The notes beneath the pieces are model-generated. The model worked only from the letters and a program-made list of their open reading frames with translations. It had not been told where the DNA came from and did not search any database. From Sitta carolinensis (lineage: Eukaryota; Chordata; Aves; Passeriformes; Sittidae): DNA of 64,000 nucleotides. Location of the stretch: NCBI GenBank assembly GCA_032173965.1, contig JAVUNC010000006.1, positions 35,249,870 to 35,313,869 of the forward strand. Direction: 5' to 3'. The position numbers were made by a program, and so were the translations under genes. Positions 35,401 to 49,755 of the stretch are shown piece by piece (the stretch's first letter is position 1; every line of letters begins with the position of its first letter).

Positions 35401-38400
35401 CATGTGTGTGGCACAGAGAGGCAAAGGTAATGTGAAATCAGACCTTCCCCAGAGAGGGGTGCAGTATTCCCTAAGTAACACGATTTTCTCTGAAGAGTTT
35501 TATTTAGAAGAATTTCATTACACCAGATTTTATAAGATAATTCAAATGTCTGAGTAACTGAGTTACCCAATGTGGTAAGAGTTACCGCAAAACAGACAGT
35601 TTTTCTGGACTGTTCCTGCTTATGGAAGGTCAAAGGCACAGGACATGTTCAAGGGTTCGCCTTTCCTTTCAAATTTAAAACCCACTCCTTTAGTATGTAA
35701 TGATAACCTAGCCTTCAAAAGCACGGTGACAGCTGGCAAAAGAGGGCCTATTCTTCTAAGACGCTAATTCCTGCATCTTTAAGTGACTGAGGAACACCAG
35801 CATGTACTCTATAAAACTTTCTTCTGCAGGATGTGGCTGCCATCCCTGTGTTATGACACTTGGGAGAGGGGTGGAAACAGAAGGAATTACAATGCGATAA
35901 TCTGGCTCTGATCCTGCCCTGACAGGTTTGTGCTGCCTTGGAATATTTACTGACACAGAGCAGAAGTTTGCAGCACTGGAATAAAAATGAAAATAGCACG
36001 TCAATGGAGGAGCTCTGTAGTACTCACTTGCAAGGTAGTGTGGGGTGATGATACACACATTCATCTCCATTTTTACAGGCAGGCCAGTACTTGCAGCGCT
36101 CCAGCACCTTCTCCTGCTTTTGTAGCACACTTAAGTCTTCCATTTCCACTGGATGTTAAGAAAGAAATAAAAAAAACAATCCCAAGCTGGGACCTTTATG
36201 ATTTTATATGCAATTGGTGTAAGCAATCTTATGTGTAGCATAATCAAAATTCACTGTACTTCTATTCTCTCTTAATCAAAAAAGTCATGACAGTAGAAGT
36301 TTATGTACAATCATATTTTCTGAAGAAAATTTCCAAAACCATAAAGTAAAAAAGCCATAATGCTGGACTGACAGCTGGCTTTTGGTGATAAAAATATCAA
36401 ATTTGCACTGTTTACAAGCAAAATAAATCAGTTTTCTTTCCACATCCGAATTAAAGACTTGAACAGACAAGACAATGACTCCAGCTGAAGCAGAGTTATG
36501 ACTGTTTGGCTGAGCCATGAGTTAATTATAGCCATGTTTCCTTTCTCCAAGATATTTTTTGCTCTAGAAAATTATTTCAAGAGATGAATGTTAAAAATTG
36601 ATTTTTACGCTAATGAGATTTGTTACTATGGGGGCATATACTGAAAAAGAACCACTTTCATGTAATTTGATCAGACACTTCAGTTACCTGAACCCAGACT
36701 CTACTCCAAAAATACCAAAAAGTATTTTAAGAGATTCTAAGCTGAAACATTCCATACCTACACTACTCCTATGGAAACAGCATTTCTCCTTTTAATATTG
36801 CTGGTAAAACCTTATTCTCCAAATTCAGACAATTGTACATATGTTGCTGTTGTCTTATTTTTCTAAATCTACCTAAACCTTTGGCTTTTCAAAGTTTTCC
36901 AGCACTGCTTAGACTTCCCACTCTGATCCTACTAATGACAGAAACTGCTCCAGCTCCATTCTATCCTTAGCCTCATTTATGCCTTCTCCTTGCAACACAC
37001 CAAAGCCAAACAATGCCATCCTGTTGTAAGACCACACTGGTTTGTACGGATCACTTCCACATGGATTTGACTGTGTGAGAGCTTCAGTCCCATCCCTGCT
37101 ACTTCACAGGAATCCTTAACAGAGCTGCTACTATACTGGCAACACTCTCCTGTACCAAACAGCTTTGGTGAGGAGTGTGAGGCTATACACAGAAAAGCAT
37201 GGATTTGCAAGGAAGTACTCTAATGAGCATTTCCCTGTGCTAGTAAAGTGCATGGATACACAGCATTCCCTTAATCTTTAAGACTGCCCAGTATGTGCAG
37301 CACTTCTGCAGTTAGGCGATTGAAAGGATGTGGACTTAAAGCATCTTCTGGTACAGTGCTCTCATAAATGCATTACACATTTACTGCTGGATCCATGAAA
37401 TTTAAAGGTTCTCAGTATAGCATCAAATAGTATTCTTTATTTAGTTCAGAAATTTGCATACACTGCTACTACAGAAAATAAAGATCTTAATTTTCTTAAG
37501 AAAGCTAAGTAAAAAACTTGAATCCAAGCACAGCCCTCAGGCAAGTATTCAACAGGCCTATGACAAAACATTAGCCTCTGTGTTTTCCATCACCATGTCA
37601 GCATTCTAAACAATTCAAACATGTGGTTCAGCAGGCAATTTCTCTCATTATTCAAAAGAAACAGAGACTATAGAAACCTTCATGTAAAATCATGCACTGT
37701 TAAGTTCTACTTTCAGGTGCTAGCCACTGGACTCTACCAACACCTTATACTTAACAGGCTCCTTTTGGTGTCACAGCCCTTGATGGAAACAGTAATACTG
37801 TCTGATAAATTTTGAGAAGTTCAAGCCATGCCAATATGTTAACCATAACATCTCCTGTCCATCAGCACAGGGACAAATCATAACAGGTCAACCAGAAGGG
37901 CAGATTTCTGGCAATGAAGACCAACTACATTTGCAAAAAAAAAAAAAAAACAAAACAAAAAAATCCAAATCCCAACCAAATTTTACCAATACTGAGATGT
38001 GTGGAGAACTACCATGTGCCATGTTGTTCTAATATACCAAGACAAAGGCTCTGAAGAGGTGGTCCCACTGAACTCCCACATTTCTTTTGCCTAAAGAATG
38101 CTCTAATTTGAAGAACAAACGCCATCACTTTGGTTTCTTAAGAATGATAAATCCAGGAGGTGTAGCACAAAGCAGCACACCAAGGTTAGATCCTGTTGGT
38201 CAGTATAATTACCGTCACAGCTCTCCAGCTGCCTGGTTACAATTTGCATCTGCTGTGCTCGAAGACCTTTTAATCCTTTGCCAGCACACATGTGCTGGGT
38301 AACTGGTTTTAATCCTTCCATTATACACATATCTTCCTCTTCCTGATCAGACAGGTATCCTGGTGGACTGGGCACGCCATCCAGTGTCACAATGAACTTG

Positions 38401-41400
38401 GGACTAGCAGGTTTCTCTGGCTGTGCAAGTTGGTCTCTACCAAAAAAAGAAATGCAGTAAACTTATATTTTCTGACTCAAGAGGTTTGCTGTTAGTAAAT
38501 CAAAGTAGTACAAGCTCCATCGTTGATAAAATAGAGAGTCTAGCAGTAGCAGGCCTTCTTTTAGTAATTATTGGTAATACAAGCCAGTTTGCCTTCTAGT
38601 CTCCCCGAGGCACTAATAAGAACTACAGCTCTTAGGTACAGTTCAGTTTGTTGCATTCTGCTCAACAGACAGATCCAAAAGCTCATTTACAAACAGTCAA
38701 TCCTGTGGAATTTGCAGTTTTGAGGCAGAAAAAGAGAGCAAATACCATTCTTGGAATTACAAACCTTTTAACACACAAAACGTGTCGCTCAAACGTACTG
38801 AAAAGCACATTATGAAACAGTGGTGTTAAAGTTTTTAGAACTAGGATGAGAGAATTGAAATACTGATACTAAGAACTCTGATACTCAGCCTGACTAAAAG
38901 GTCAGTCTAGACTAGTGTCCTGTATCTGACAGCTGTCAGCATGGATAAGAGGGAGCATTAAAACAGGGGACACATACATTTTCTCCAGCCTTTCACCATC
39001 CCATCTATTTCACCTGAGGGATTTCCTGAATGACAGGTGATTCTAAGGATTTGGAGAACTGTGGAGTTCTCATCTTTGACAAACAGCAATGGGATAAACT
39101 TTGCTTCTTATGCAATGAAGCTAAAAACAACTACACTTCTAGAAAGCCTTTAAGAGGACTGAAACCAGAACATTAAGAACATAACAAGTTAGAAGTTTAC
39201 TTTCAGGCTGAAACAGTCAGAAACTGACCTATTCACATGCAGAAATTTACCTGTAGCACAGTCACAGCTTTTTTTTTTTTTTTTTTTTTTTTGTGATATT
39301 GCCAGGTTATCCTTTTACGTTTGTTTACTCAGTGTTGGTTTTGTTTTCAATTAAGACAGGCTGCTGAAAGCCACTCACAGAAAAGAAACACCAGCAGTTC
39401 CTCAAGCACCATGGGCTCAAGCAGCCCATGTGATGAAGTTCATCACACTGTTCACAGTGTGGTTTTAACTCATAACAGGTAGGACTATTTGTTACCTTCA
39501 TTTGAAGCTAACATGAACTTTAAACCTCTACTGGTCAAACTCTCCAGTAAGAAGCCTTGAATCATTGTTCAGGATTCGCCACACTCAAAACTGTGTTAAA
39601 AGACGTTCCTTAAGAAATATAATCCAAGGGTGAAACAGGTATAAAACTAAAGGCAATTTCAGCAAATGATTACTGACTAAGACTTCACAAATCAGAAGAG
39701 CAGTACTTTTCAGTTCCTTCTTCTTTCTTGCAAATCAAAGACAGGCTCAAGCTACAGTTGCCTCTAGGATTATTTTCCATTTAGAAGGATTTCTGGGAGG
39801 CTTTTTGTCCCTGCTTTTTTTTCTCCTGCTATTCAAAGTCAGTCAATTTTGCTTGATTTCACACCTCCTGACTGAACTGACAAAGCACAAGACCAATGGC
39901 TCCATCCAAACCACAAAGAAGCAATTTGACTAGTAACCGTCCTAAATGAAGCAGCTTTTTACCGTGTCTGTATTAGACGTGCTGAGTGAACGCGCACTGC
40001 CTCTGTGCCCTTCTTTCCCAGCTGCTGATTCTGTGGCACCATTTCCTCTGATAACTTGGGCTTCTTCAGGATAAATGACCGAGTATCTGAGTGAACCATA
40101 GATTCTGGGTCACTGTAATCTGCATTGGCAGAAAAATCACATAGAAAAGAGTAAAATAAGGTGGTAGCTGTACTCTTATAGCATATTTCTAGTATCAATT
40201 TACATGGTCAAGAAGCTAATCTTACTTATGTTTCAATTTCTTCCTAGTAGTTTCCAGAACATTTTTACTTCCTTGTTAATTCCACAGAGGTAGATCAACA
40301 GAAGCCATAAGCCATATTAAGTCAGATGAGGAATTTTATAAATGGAATGGCTATGCTGAAACAGCATTGAAGAGGGTCCACCTCCCCCCCACCCCGCAAA
40401 TCTCTCATCCTCTGAACAGCTACTAATGTTAGCAATGTAGAAACTAGGAATTTGTAGAAATCAGTATAATTATTTGAAAAGGAGTATCTTAACATTCACT
40501 GGCCTGTAATGTTAGATTTGAAAATAAAAGATCACAAGACTTAACCCTGAGTCAGTTGCAAGGCATCTTCAGTCATAGGATCAATCTGAAGCCGACAAGA
40601 GAGCTCCTTTTGTTCAATTCCTAAAAAAAAGCAGTAAGAAGCATATTTTACAGCATGTCAACATGAAACTATAGATAAGAAAACTGAGGCACACTCTCTA
40701 ATTCTTTTGATTAAAAAAAATCAACAACAAAAACATTCACACTTTTAACAGAGAAAAAAAGCCATACTCATTATTATCACACTTTCTCATTGTTTCAGGA
40801 ACAGTAACATGGCAAAATCTAAGTACTGTAGGACACTACTCATTCCCATAATCACTGCTAAGTACAAATGAGGTCTGCAGGCACAGCAACTGATGGAGGC
40901 CAAGTTATTCCTCCACATTTGTAGAGGAGTTGGCCATTCAGAGAACACACACAGAGGAAAGCAGTTAACAAGGGACTACTTCACAGTCTTGAAAGAGCTG
41001 AAACAAAACAGAGCAGCTCTGTTCTATATTTGAGATACCGTTTAAAAATTTATTTTTGCTTTCTCCAGATTTCCTAAGCAAGCTGTCATTTCCATGTCAA
41101 TGGAAAAAGAATGAAAATATTTAGCATAATTATTTTCTGTGCATTAATTCAAAGGCTGATAAAGCTTTTTCTCACACACTTTACAGATATAATTTCAACT
41201 ACTTTAGAGTGGCAGAAAGATTCCAAATACATCTATATGAGGAATAAACATCAGCAAAAATCTTTTTAAAATAATGAATGTTTACCATTCCTTAACAATG
41301 ACCATGGGATGATGTAACAAAAAGCTTACTCAAAACCAAATTTTATGCATTATCTAAATATCTAAACACTTAGCAAGTATAAACTAAGTACTTATTATAG

Positions 41401-44400
41401 AAATATTTTTCCCCTGCCTTACTTCTATGATTCCTTGTGACTAACAAAGACAATCTCCCATCCTCTACAAGAAAACCATGCTGAAAAGGCACTTTGTCTG
41501 CCTTTAAATGTTACGCCCTTTAGGAGATTCAAAACAGACATAAAAACCAAAGCTGACACAGTTAGTCAGGTACCAGCTGTCCTCTAAGAGCAAACAGAGT
41601 ATTCTTATATTTAAACTGAAAAATACCCCACTAGAAATATTTGTGTGGAAACCATGTGTTGGAAAGAATCTTTTAATACTTCATATGCTGAAAAACTGTT
41701 CTAAATGCTCTAGAGCATCTTCACTCTCACTTAAGCTTCATGACAGAATTAGTTCTACAAAATACTAAGGAAAACATACAAAGAATGGGGAATAGAGAAG
41801 CCATTCAAATATAAGTGCTTATGCAAAACTATTCTTGTGACATTGTGACATGTCACAATGCTCTAATATTCTTTGCTTATTGATTAATTCCTCTGAGGTT
41901 GTCTGTGTGTGTGTTTGGATACATGTGACAGCCATACTTTAGAAAGCTGCATGGTCTTCAGGACAGTTCTGCATGCAACTTTTGATGCAGACTTAAAAAT
42001 TAAAAGCATTCCTTTCCTTTTCTCTGCTCAGCCTGTAAAATGATATCATAAATATAAATTTATAAATGTATAAATTCTTAAAGAATATTATCAGATGACC
42101 TTGAATTTCTTCAACTGTCTGCTCCTTTGACTCTTCTACTTGAAGCTGAGAACTCAGAACAGGCAGTCTGCTTTGCAAGTGAATTACTTCTAACTGTGAT
42201 TCTTCTGGGCTAATTCGAGTTCTTGGCGCAACTGGAACAGTCTGTTTCTGTGGAACTTTAAATAGAGAAACAATGCCAAATCATCTACATACTACCCAAT
42301 CACAATACAGTACTGTTTTTAAATATATTGTGCTAAAATAACTCTCACAAATTCCTACACACACACACATAAACATCCCAAGCATCTGTCTCCACAAAAA
42401 GCGCATTTAAGCTACCTGTAGAATTCTTAGTGTGCAAGCATATTTGTGCATGTGCACAGAGCACCCTGAGTAGCACCTCAGAACACCTACCTGTAGTGAC
42501 AAAACAGCATGAGAAAGATTAGAGTGACAACAGCAAAGTACTCATTCACCCACTTCTACATGTAATTAAGGTGGTACTTTCTGAAAATTTGAAATCACTT
42601 TTCATTCCATCTCTCATATAAATAATCATGGATCATCACTGTGTCTCTTCATATGATGCTAGCTGAAGTGCTTGAAAATAGAATACAAAACTTAATGGCA
42701 GCAGAATCACTTAGGTTCAAAAAGATCCTTAAGATCACCAAGCCTGACTGTAAACCTAGTCCACCACTGCCAAGTGCACCACTAAGCCATGCCCCTAAGT
42801 GCCACATCTACACATCCTTTAAATACCTTCAGGGATGGTGACTCCACCACTTCTCTGGACATCCTGTTCCAAGGCCTGACCCTCTCCATGAAAACTTCTT
42901 TCTTAATATCCAATCTTAACCTCCATCAGCACCACCTGAGGCCATTTCCCCTGGTCCTATAACTTATTATTTGGGAAGAGACTGACCCTGACTGAACTAC
43001 AACCTCCTTTCACACAGTTTAAATCTCTGTACTGATAGTTGTAATTAAGGGGTAGCAGGACAATAGGTTGACTTCTTTACTTGGCTTCTGCTAAGACTGT
43101 CAGACCTGATTGTGAGAAGCTAAACTATTCCCTTGGCTGAGTATCAGATCAGCATTTAACAAACAACTAAAAGGTACCACTCAAGTACTGGATTCATTAT
43201 TTATGAATTTACTCTTTTTGTTTTACCTATGTTTTAAATTAGCTTACTTCCATATTCCATTCAAAATACTTTAAAAAATATGTCAAAGATTACTTCTGAA
43301 GTGGAAGAACATGCATGATACTTCATGATAGATAAACTTCACGAATCACCTCTGTATTAAAGAACAAAGTGGTGCCTTCTAGTCTCTCCTCTGCAATATT
43401 CTCATGTTGGTAAGTCAAACTACAAGATCACCACTATTACTAAGAGCAATAGTTTTAATTAATTTAGACTTTTCTAGCTATGTCTTATTTCCTGCCATAC
43501 TGCTTTATACACAGGGAAGAGCTTCCTGCATTACCTCGAAGTACTGTTTCTTACAGTTTGCAGAATTTGAGAGAGAGCAGGCAAGAGACTTCAGATGTTA
43601 TAAAAGTCATGGTTTAAATAGTTTAGTGAATGCTCCTTCCCTGGAAGGTGCAATGCGTCCTGCTGACAACATGTGGATTTATCAACATCCAGTGAAATGA
43701 AAGCACGAGACAACAGCTGGATTTGCCCTTCTTCAGAAGTCTCTCCTAGCTAGGAGAACTGAATACCTACACACAGACAACTGCTCAACTGCTGTATCAA
43801 CTGCAACTAAAACCACTGAACAGAAATTGCAGCCTTGCTGTTAAAGGACAATATACATCATCATACACATCCTGATACCTACATCATACTCTGATATACA
43901 TCGATCACTTTGTTCCTTGTTATTTTTCACTTCTATTATGTACAGCCACTGCATTTTCATTTTTTGCTGTTTGGCTTTTTTCTCCTCCCCTCTGAGAAGG
44001 AAGGAGAGTGAAGAAAGGGAAAAGAGATCAAGTAAACAGCTGAAACCACCTGGCGTATTCTGATTAATTTCCCCTTGGCAACTATTGACTTCAGAATACT
44101 CTGGCACTTCCATTTAGTATCTATACACTTCACAGACTTGCTATCTTGATTAATTTGTTTTAAATACCACTTCTCTCCTTCATTTATGTTTTCATAATTC
44201 ATCACTGAACATCAACTTAATGAAACAGGACATGATAAACCCCTCATGTATAACTGACTTGCTACTTAGCATTCTGTCTTATTTCTAAGCACTTTGTTCA
44301 GCTTGGATTTATACAACAGAGTTTGAAAATATTACAGATTAGCACAAGCAAAATCAATGCTAGTTACCAGTGGAATAATTGGTTGTTTTTGTAACTGATT

Positions 44401-47400
44401 CCTGTGCTTCGGAGATTGCTTTCAGTATTAAATTCTTATTGGCCTGTTTTGAAGGTGGCAATGAAGGTCTAAATAAAATAAAGAAAAAAATAAATTAATT
44501 GTACATGGATTGTCCAGCAACCATATCCACGTTAAAGACAGTTGTTTCAACAGGTTAACACAGGAGTAGTATTAACAGAAATCATCATCTACAATTATTT
44601 TATCCAAACCAGTTTTCAGTTACCTATTCTCTCAGTGGATGGAGATCCACAAAATGCTCTAAAAAATGGAAGTCCAGATATGGGATTTCAACTCTCAACT
44701 TAAGCTGCATGTGAAAGGCACTCTCTGCCATTAATTTCTTACTACCTCTGCCCACTACTTATCTCTTTCTATGTTTGTGCTGGCACCAGTAATTATGCAG
44801 CCATCCAGAGAAATATCATCCAGCTGCATAATTAGACTGACTCTATCAAAAACATATTTATTTGTAAAAAAAGGCTTTCTGCTTGTCTTTAACACCAACA
44901 ATAAGGAAGCTTAAATCAGATAACTGTGCTTTGGTGCTGAAGATAAATTCAATACAGTGCAGTAGCTTAAAATAAATCTTATACAAGCTAGCACTGTAGG
45001 CCAGTAGAACCATTTCTTCTGTAGTTTAAATGTTCTTCCTCTATTTTTAAAAATCAGGTACAAAAGACATGTATTTTGACTAATGCCTAACACTTAGAAT
45101 TAGGGAGCAGAGAAAAAGGAAAACCTCTGAAGACCACTCGAAAAGTTAAAATCACCTTAAAGAACAAATGATAACAGGTTTGAAAACAATTCCTGAAGAT
45201 GAATCAAATTACTGGAAAATTATTTTACCACAATAAATACCTGGTCTGAAACATGTCAACATTAACATTCTTTTGTCAGTAAACTTAACCCTAATAATGT
45301 AAAAATTCACATTCCATTGCATCTTACATGCAATAATGAAAACAGGTTACAAAATCCAAGGTAAAAGGGTGGCATAAACAGGCATCTCATCCACAGAGTT
45401 GTGAAATAGTACAGAAAATATTAAAACAGTTTACTAAATTTTGTCTGTCAATTTCTGAAAGTGCAAACTGATTCTCCTCACTTCCAAAGTTTTTCTTCAT
45501 TATATTAACTCTTGAAAACTTAGAATTACTGAGCTCTCCGGTACCTTCTTTCTGGCTTTGCAGGTACAGACACACTGCTGGAGATGCTTCCTGTTCGCAG
45601 CCCATAGTCTTCCTCTTCCTCTTCATCTTCTCCATCGTTACAGAACTTTTTCACTTTGACTACCGAGCTCACAATAGGCAGCCGTCTCTTCCTGGAGCTT
45701 TCCTCCTACAACATACAGAGCAGGCAAAGCAGCTCATTTAGCGTAAACCGTGGATCCATAAGCCAGCAAAGAAAGCTGTAATTCCACCTGGAGCCAGGAG
45801 ATGGAGAACTTCCATTCCACTTCTACAAGTGACTGCACTGGATATTATGAAAAACAGACTGAAACATCTCACTGGAAATGGAATTGTAAACAGTATTTAG
45901 GGAAAAAAAAAATTCTCAAGAACAGAAAAATTATCCAACACCTACAGAAAACCAGGGGTTTCCAAAGAAATTTATAGTATTCTTCAAGAGGACTATGGTG
46001 ATAGTCAGAGAGAAGTGAAATCAGTATAAACTACTTTCTTCCTCTGTAACAACTCTAATTTGAGCTAAACTTAAGGATCCATTTCTAGTAAGGAAATGAC
46101 ATAATCAAAAGGATGCTAACTGTTACGCACAATCAGGATGGTCCAGTATAGACAGTGCAAGGTCCCTGCTGCCTCTTCTGGACATTATTCATGAAACAGT
46201 AATAGAAGAAAAGTACCACAATACCTTTTCCAAACATTTCCAAGGAGAGACGCTCCTGACATTCATCAATTATTTATGTACACATTAAATAAATCACTAT
46301 ATTCTTATTTGCAATTCTCCATTCTCAAAAACTAAGACACCAGCACATATCTTTGTAAAGCATTCTAGATTTCCAAATAAAATTCATTATCCTTTATACA
46401 GAATGAAGGAGTGGCAAAGACAGAGAACTTTATAAGCAGCAATAAACATAGACACACTTGCAATACAAGGTATGTATTACATTAGCAGCCTAATAACTAT
46501 CTTCATTCCTCTCAAGAAAGGCTCTTCATTCATTCATATGGATAGTCTATCAGCTAGGACTACCACCCCACCTGGCTTAGATTTGACTCCAAAGTACTTA
46601 GGGTAGCAATCATCTTTTAGTTTGTCCTTACCCAACATCCATCCCAAAGAATTCTTAACTGACACAGTTCCAAATAGAATAGTAATAAACATCATCATCA
46701 TCAGTACATCTGAGCTAATAAACAGCATGCCAAAAATCCTGATTTACAGGACTGTGTAAACCTGGGGGTATGCATAGCACTAAGGGGAGATCATGCTGAT
46801 TCAATGATCTTAAGATCAGAATTACAATTTCTCATTCATCATATGCAGCTCAATAATGTGCTAACCTGCAGATCCAAGTCAATATGATATGAAGATGTAC
46901 ATGGGAATTAACTCTGAGATGCAGCAAGCTCTGATAATGATGTCAAATTATGCAATCTTGTTTTTACCAGTGAACCCAAAGGATGAAATCTCAAACCTAC
47001 TGGTACCAGTGACAGAAGACATTTTGATTTCTCTGAGGTCAAGATTTTACTGAAGTGTACATAGCAATTTAGGTTCCTAACAAGAATAAACTTTTGCAAT
47101 AGTTTAGGTTGTACCAACCTCACTGCCCACTTTATCAGCACTGAGTTTGGAGGTGGGTCTGTGACCTTCTGCTAAGCTGCCAAATGCTTCTGGATTGCAC
47201 AGCTGGCCTGTTTCCAAAGACCTGCAGCCTTGTGCTTCTAACTGCCGGCTCCCCTGCAAGCTGCCCTGCTGTGACAGTCTGGGCACGTGTGCGTTGCCAT
47301 CGGCACTCCTGACAGCCGGTGGCCGGTAGATCTCGGCCGACGGACGAGAGGAACCGTAGGTTACAGTCACAATAGGTTTTTTCCGTGACAAAGGATTCTC

Positions 47401-49709
47401 CTGCACGAAGTTTAGGTCTTCATCAATTAGATCATCTGGCTCAGGTTTAATGTCAATTACAGCTTCAGAAGGTGACAATTCCCTCAAAGGCTTGACAGTA
47501 GATGTTAAGCGGGATGCAGACCCATCTTCACAAGACTGCCTGATAAAAACAGAAATTGCCAACTGTTATCTGCAAGTCAAGCCTGGAAAATGAGAACTGT
47601 CTTTTAATCAAAGCCAGGAGGGGAGAATCATTGTTTATACGAATTTAACACACTGATTGATATTTTCAATTTGGTTAATTAATCTAAGCCCATATGTTGC
47701 TTAAAGGCCTGAGTTCTGATTTAATGTTTTTTATACAACAGATTGTAGCAATGCTTTACTCTTCAAAAGTACTTGTATCTTTCCAAGTGTCTGTACTCTT
47801 TAGAATGGCTACAACACTTACACAACTACTGATGTCTGAAGGTGTGTTAGGAAGTAGCTGGCAGCCTTACCTGGAAGGAGTGCTCCTCTGCTCCTGTGAG
47901 CTGGTTGAAACTCTGGAGTCGTTTCTTTCAGTCCGAGTGCTTGACACTGCAAGAGGTGGCAAGATATCCTCACGCCTTCTCTCATCACTAACACATGAAC
48001 TGCTTTTGTTGGAAGGCAGGTTGCTCTCAAAAATAGCAGATTCTGAAGATTTTACACTGGTTGGCTCTGTGGAGACAGATACCTTTCACTTTTACATTAC
48101 AGGACAGCAATACAGGTTTTACAGTAAGAGTAGCTATGAAACGGCAAAGAAGATATTGCACAAGCCTGAAAATACAACGAGCTGAAAGCTGTTTCAGCTG
48201 AATACATCAGCAAGAAACACAGAAAACACACAGCGACTGTACTCAAAAAAAAATTCTCTTTCTCAAAGTATAAAGGACTTTTCTTAACAGTCTGGATCCA
48301 AAAGACCACATAAACAAAAAATTAATGAAACAGCCAAGATATTTTTGCAACTCATTATACATGTAACACTACACAGAAAAGAATAAGCCTACCTTCACTT
48401 AAAATTAATCTTCTTACTTACCAGTAGTCACAGATCGCAGCTTATCCAAAACGCCATGGAGCCTGAAATTGACAGTGGACAGGAAAGGAAGCAAAAGAGA
48501 AAAAGGAGAAATAAAAAAATTTAACTTACATTCAGACCAATCATTTTTCAGAAACCCACTGCCTTTCCACCCCTATGACAAGCACCTCTTTTATCTAAGA
48601 CTTCGCTTTCCATCAACCAGGTATGTTTAGCCTCAAAAGGAGGCATAAAGTATCTTGACTCCAGTATGTCTTGCACATACAGGTATTCATCACATCATAT
48701 ACTTTTAGCATTTAGTTTGTTTACAAAATCAAAGCCAATACTACCACCTTTCACTACAACTAATGGAGTTAAGTATCAAAAAGACTGATTCAAAAAACCT
48801 AAGTTGGAAACCTAAAGCATAGCCTAAAGTTTTACTTGGTATATGAAACTTTAATTACACAGTAGAGTTAAATATAATTATAAGTACAAACTCAAACAGC
48901 ATATAACTCATAGCACGTAAGATTCAGGATTCTTCCAGCATGCTTTGTATGTACCAGCAAAGCTCTCTGAGATGTGCTGGTGAGCAAAAATATTTCAATG
49001 AAGTACCAAATCTGCCCTTTGCCCATGAAAAATGCAGTAAGCTGAAGTAACAAAGAAAATTACAGAGCTTTAATACAATAAGGCTGCTTAAAATAAACAC
49101 ATATTACAGTGAGAAGAACAAAAAAAGAACCAAACACTTAAATTCCTATCTTACTTGGAATTCAAACCTGATAATGGGCAAATCCATAATTTAGGCTGAG
49201 TATTGTAAAGGAGCTAAGGAATAAGAACATATTGAAAATACTGCATGTAGGTATAATGGAGGTTTATACTCGTCCTCCTTGTGAGCTTTCACTAGAACAC
49301 TTGTCAGCTGAGCTCTGGTGATGTAGATCAGTTTTCACACTGACCTCAGGATAACTGATCTGACACGTGGTTCACAGTAAGAACTGGTGGCCACCCAGCA
49401 GGATTGCCAGGTCTGTCACAATTGCTGCAAAACTTTTGCCAGAAGGCCCAAAATTACCAGCTAGAGACAAACCAAGGAAGGCAGATCTTGCTTAGTACTG
49501 TATTTAACCAACATTTAAGAACATAAACATTCTGGGTTGTCTTTAGAAGTAAAAGCATATAAAACTCCCAGCTACAATGCTACGTAACACTTTTCCACCA
49601 GTCCCCTTACAGTTTATTCATAGGCTTCATCTTGTCTTCTTTTCCAGCCTTCTTTTAATCAATACCTACTTTGGTATCTGATAAAGCACTCTAACATTGA
49701 ATTTGTGTT

Positions 49710-49755
<46 letters not shown>

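Noticed and set aside
47694..48185. 163-codon plus-strand ORF
   Set aside because: It is antisense to ZC3H14 exon 5 and its introns. The minus frame is explained by splice-consistent ZC3H14 sequence.
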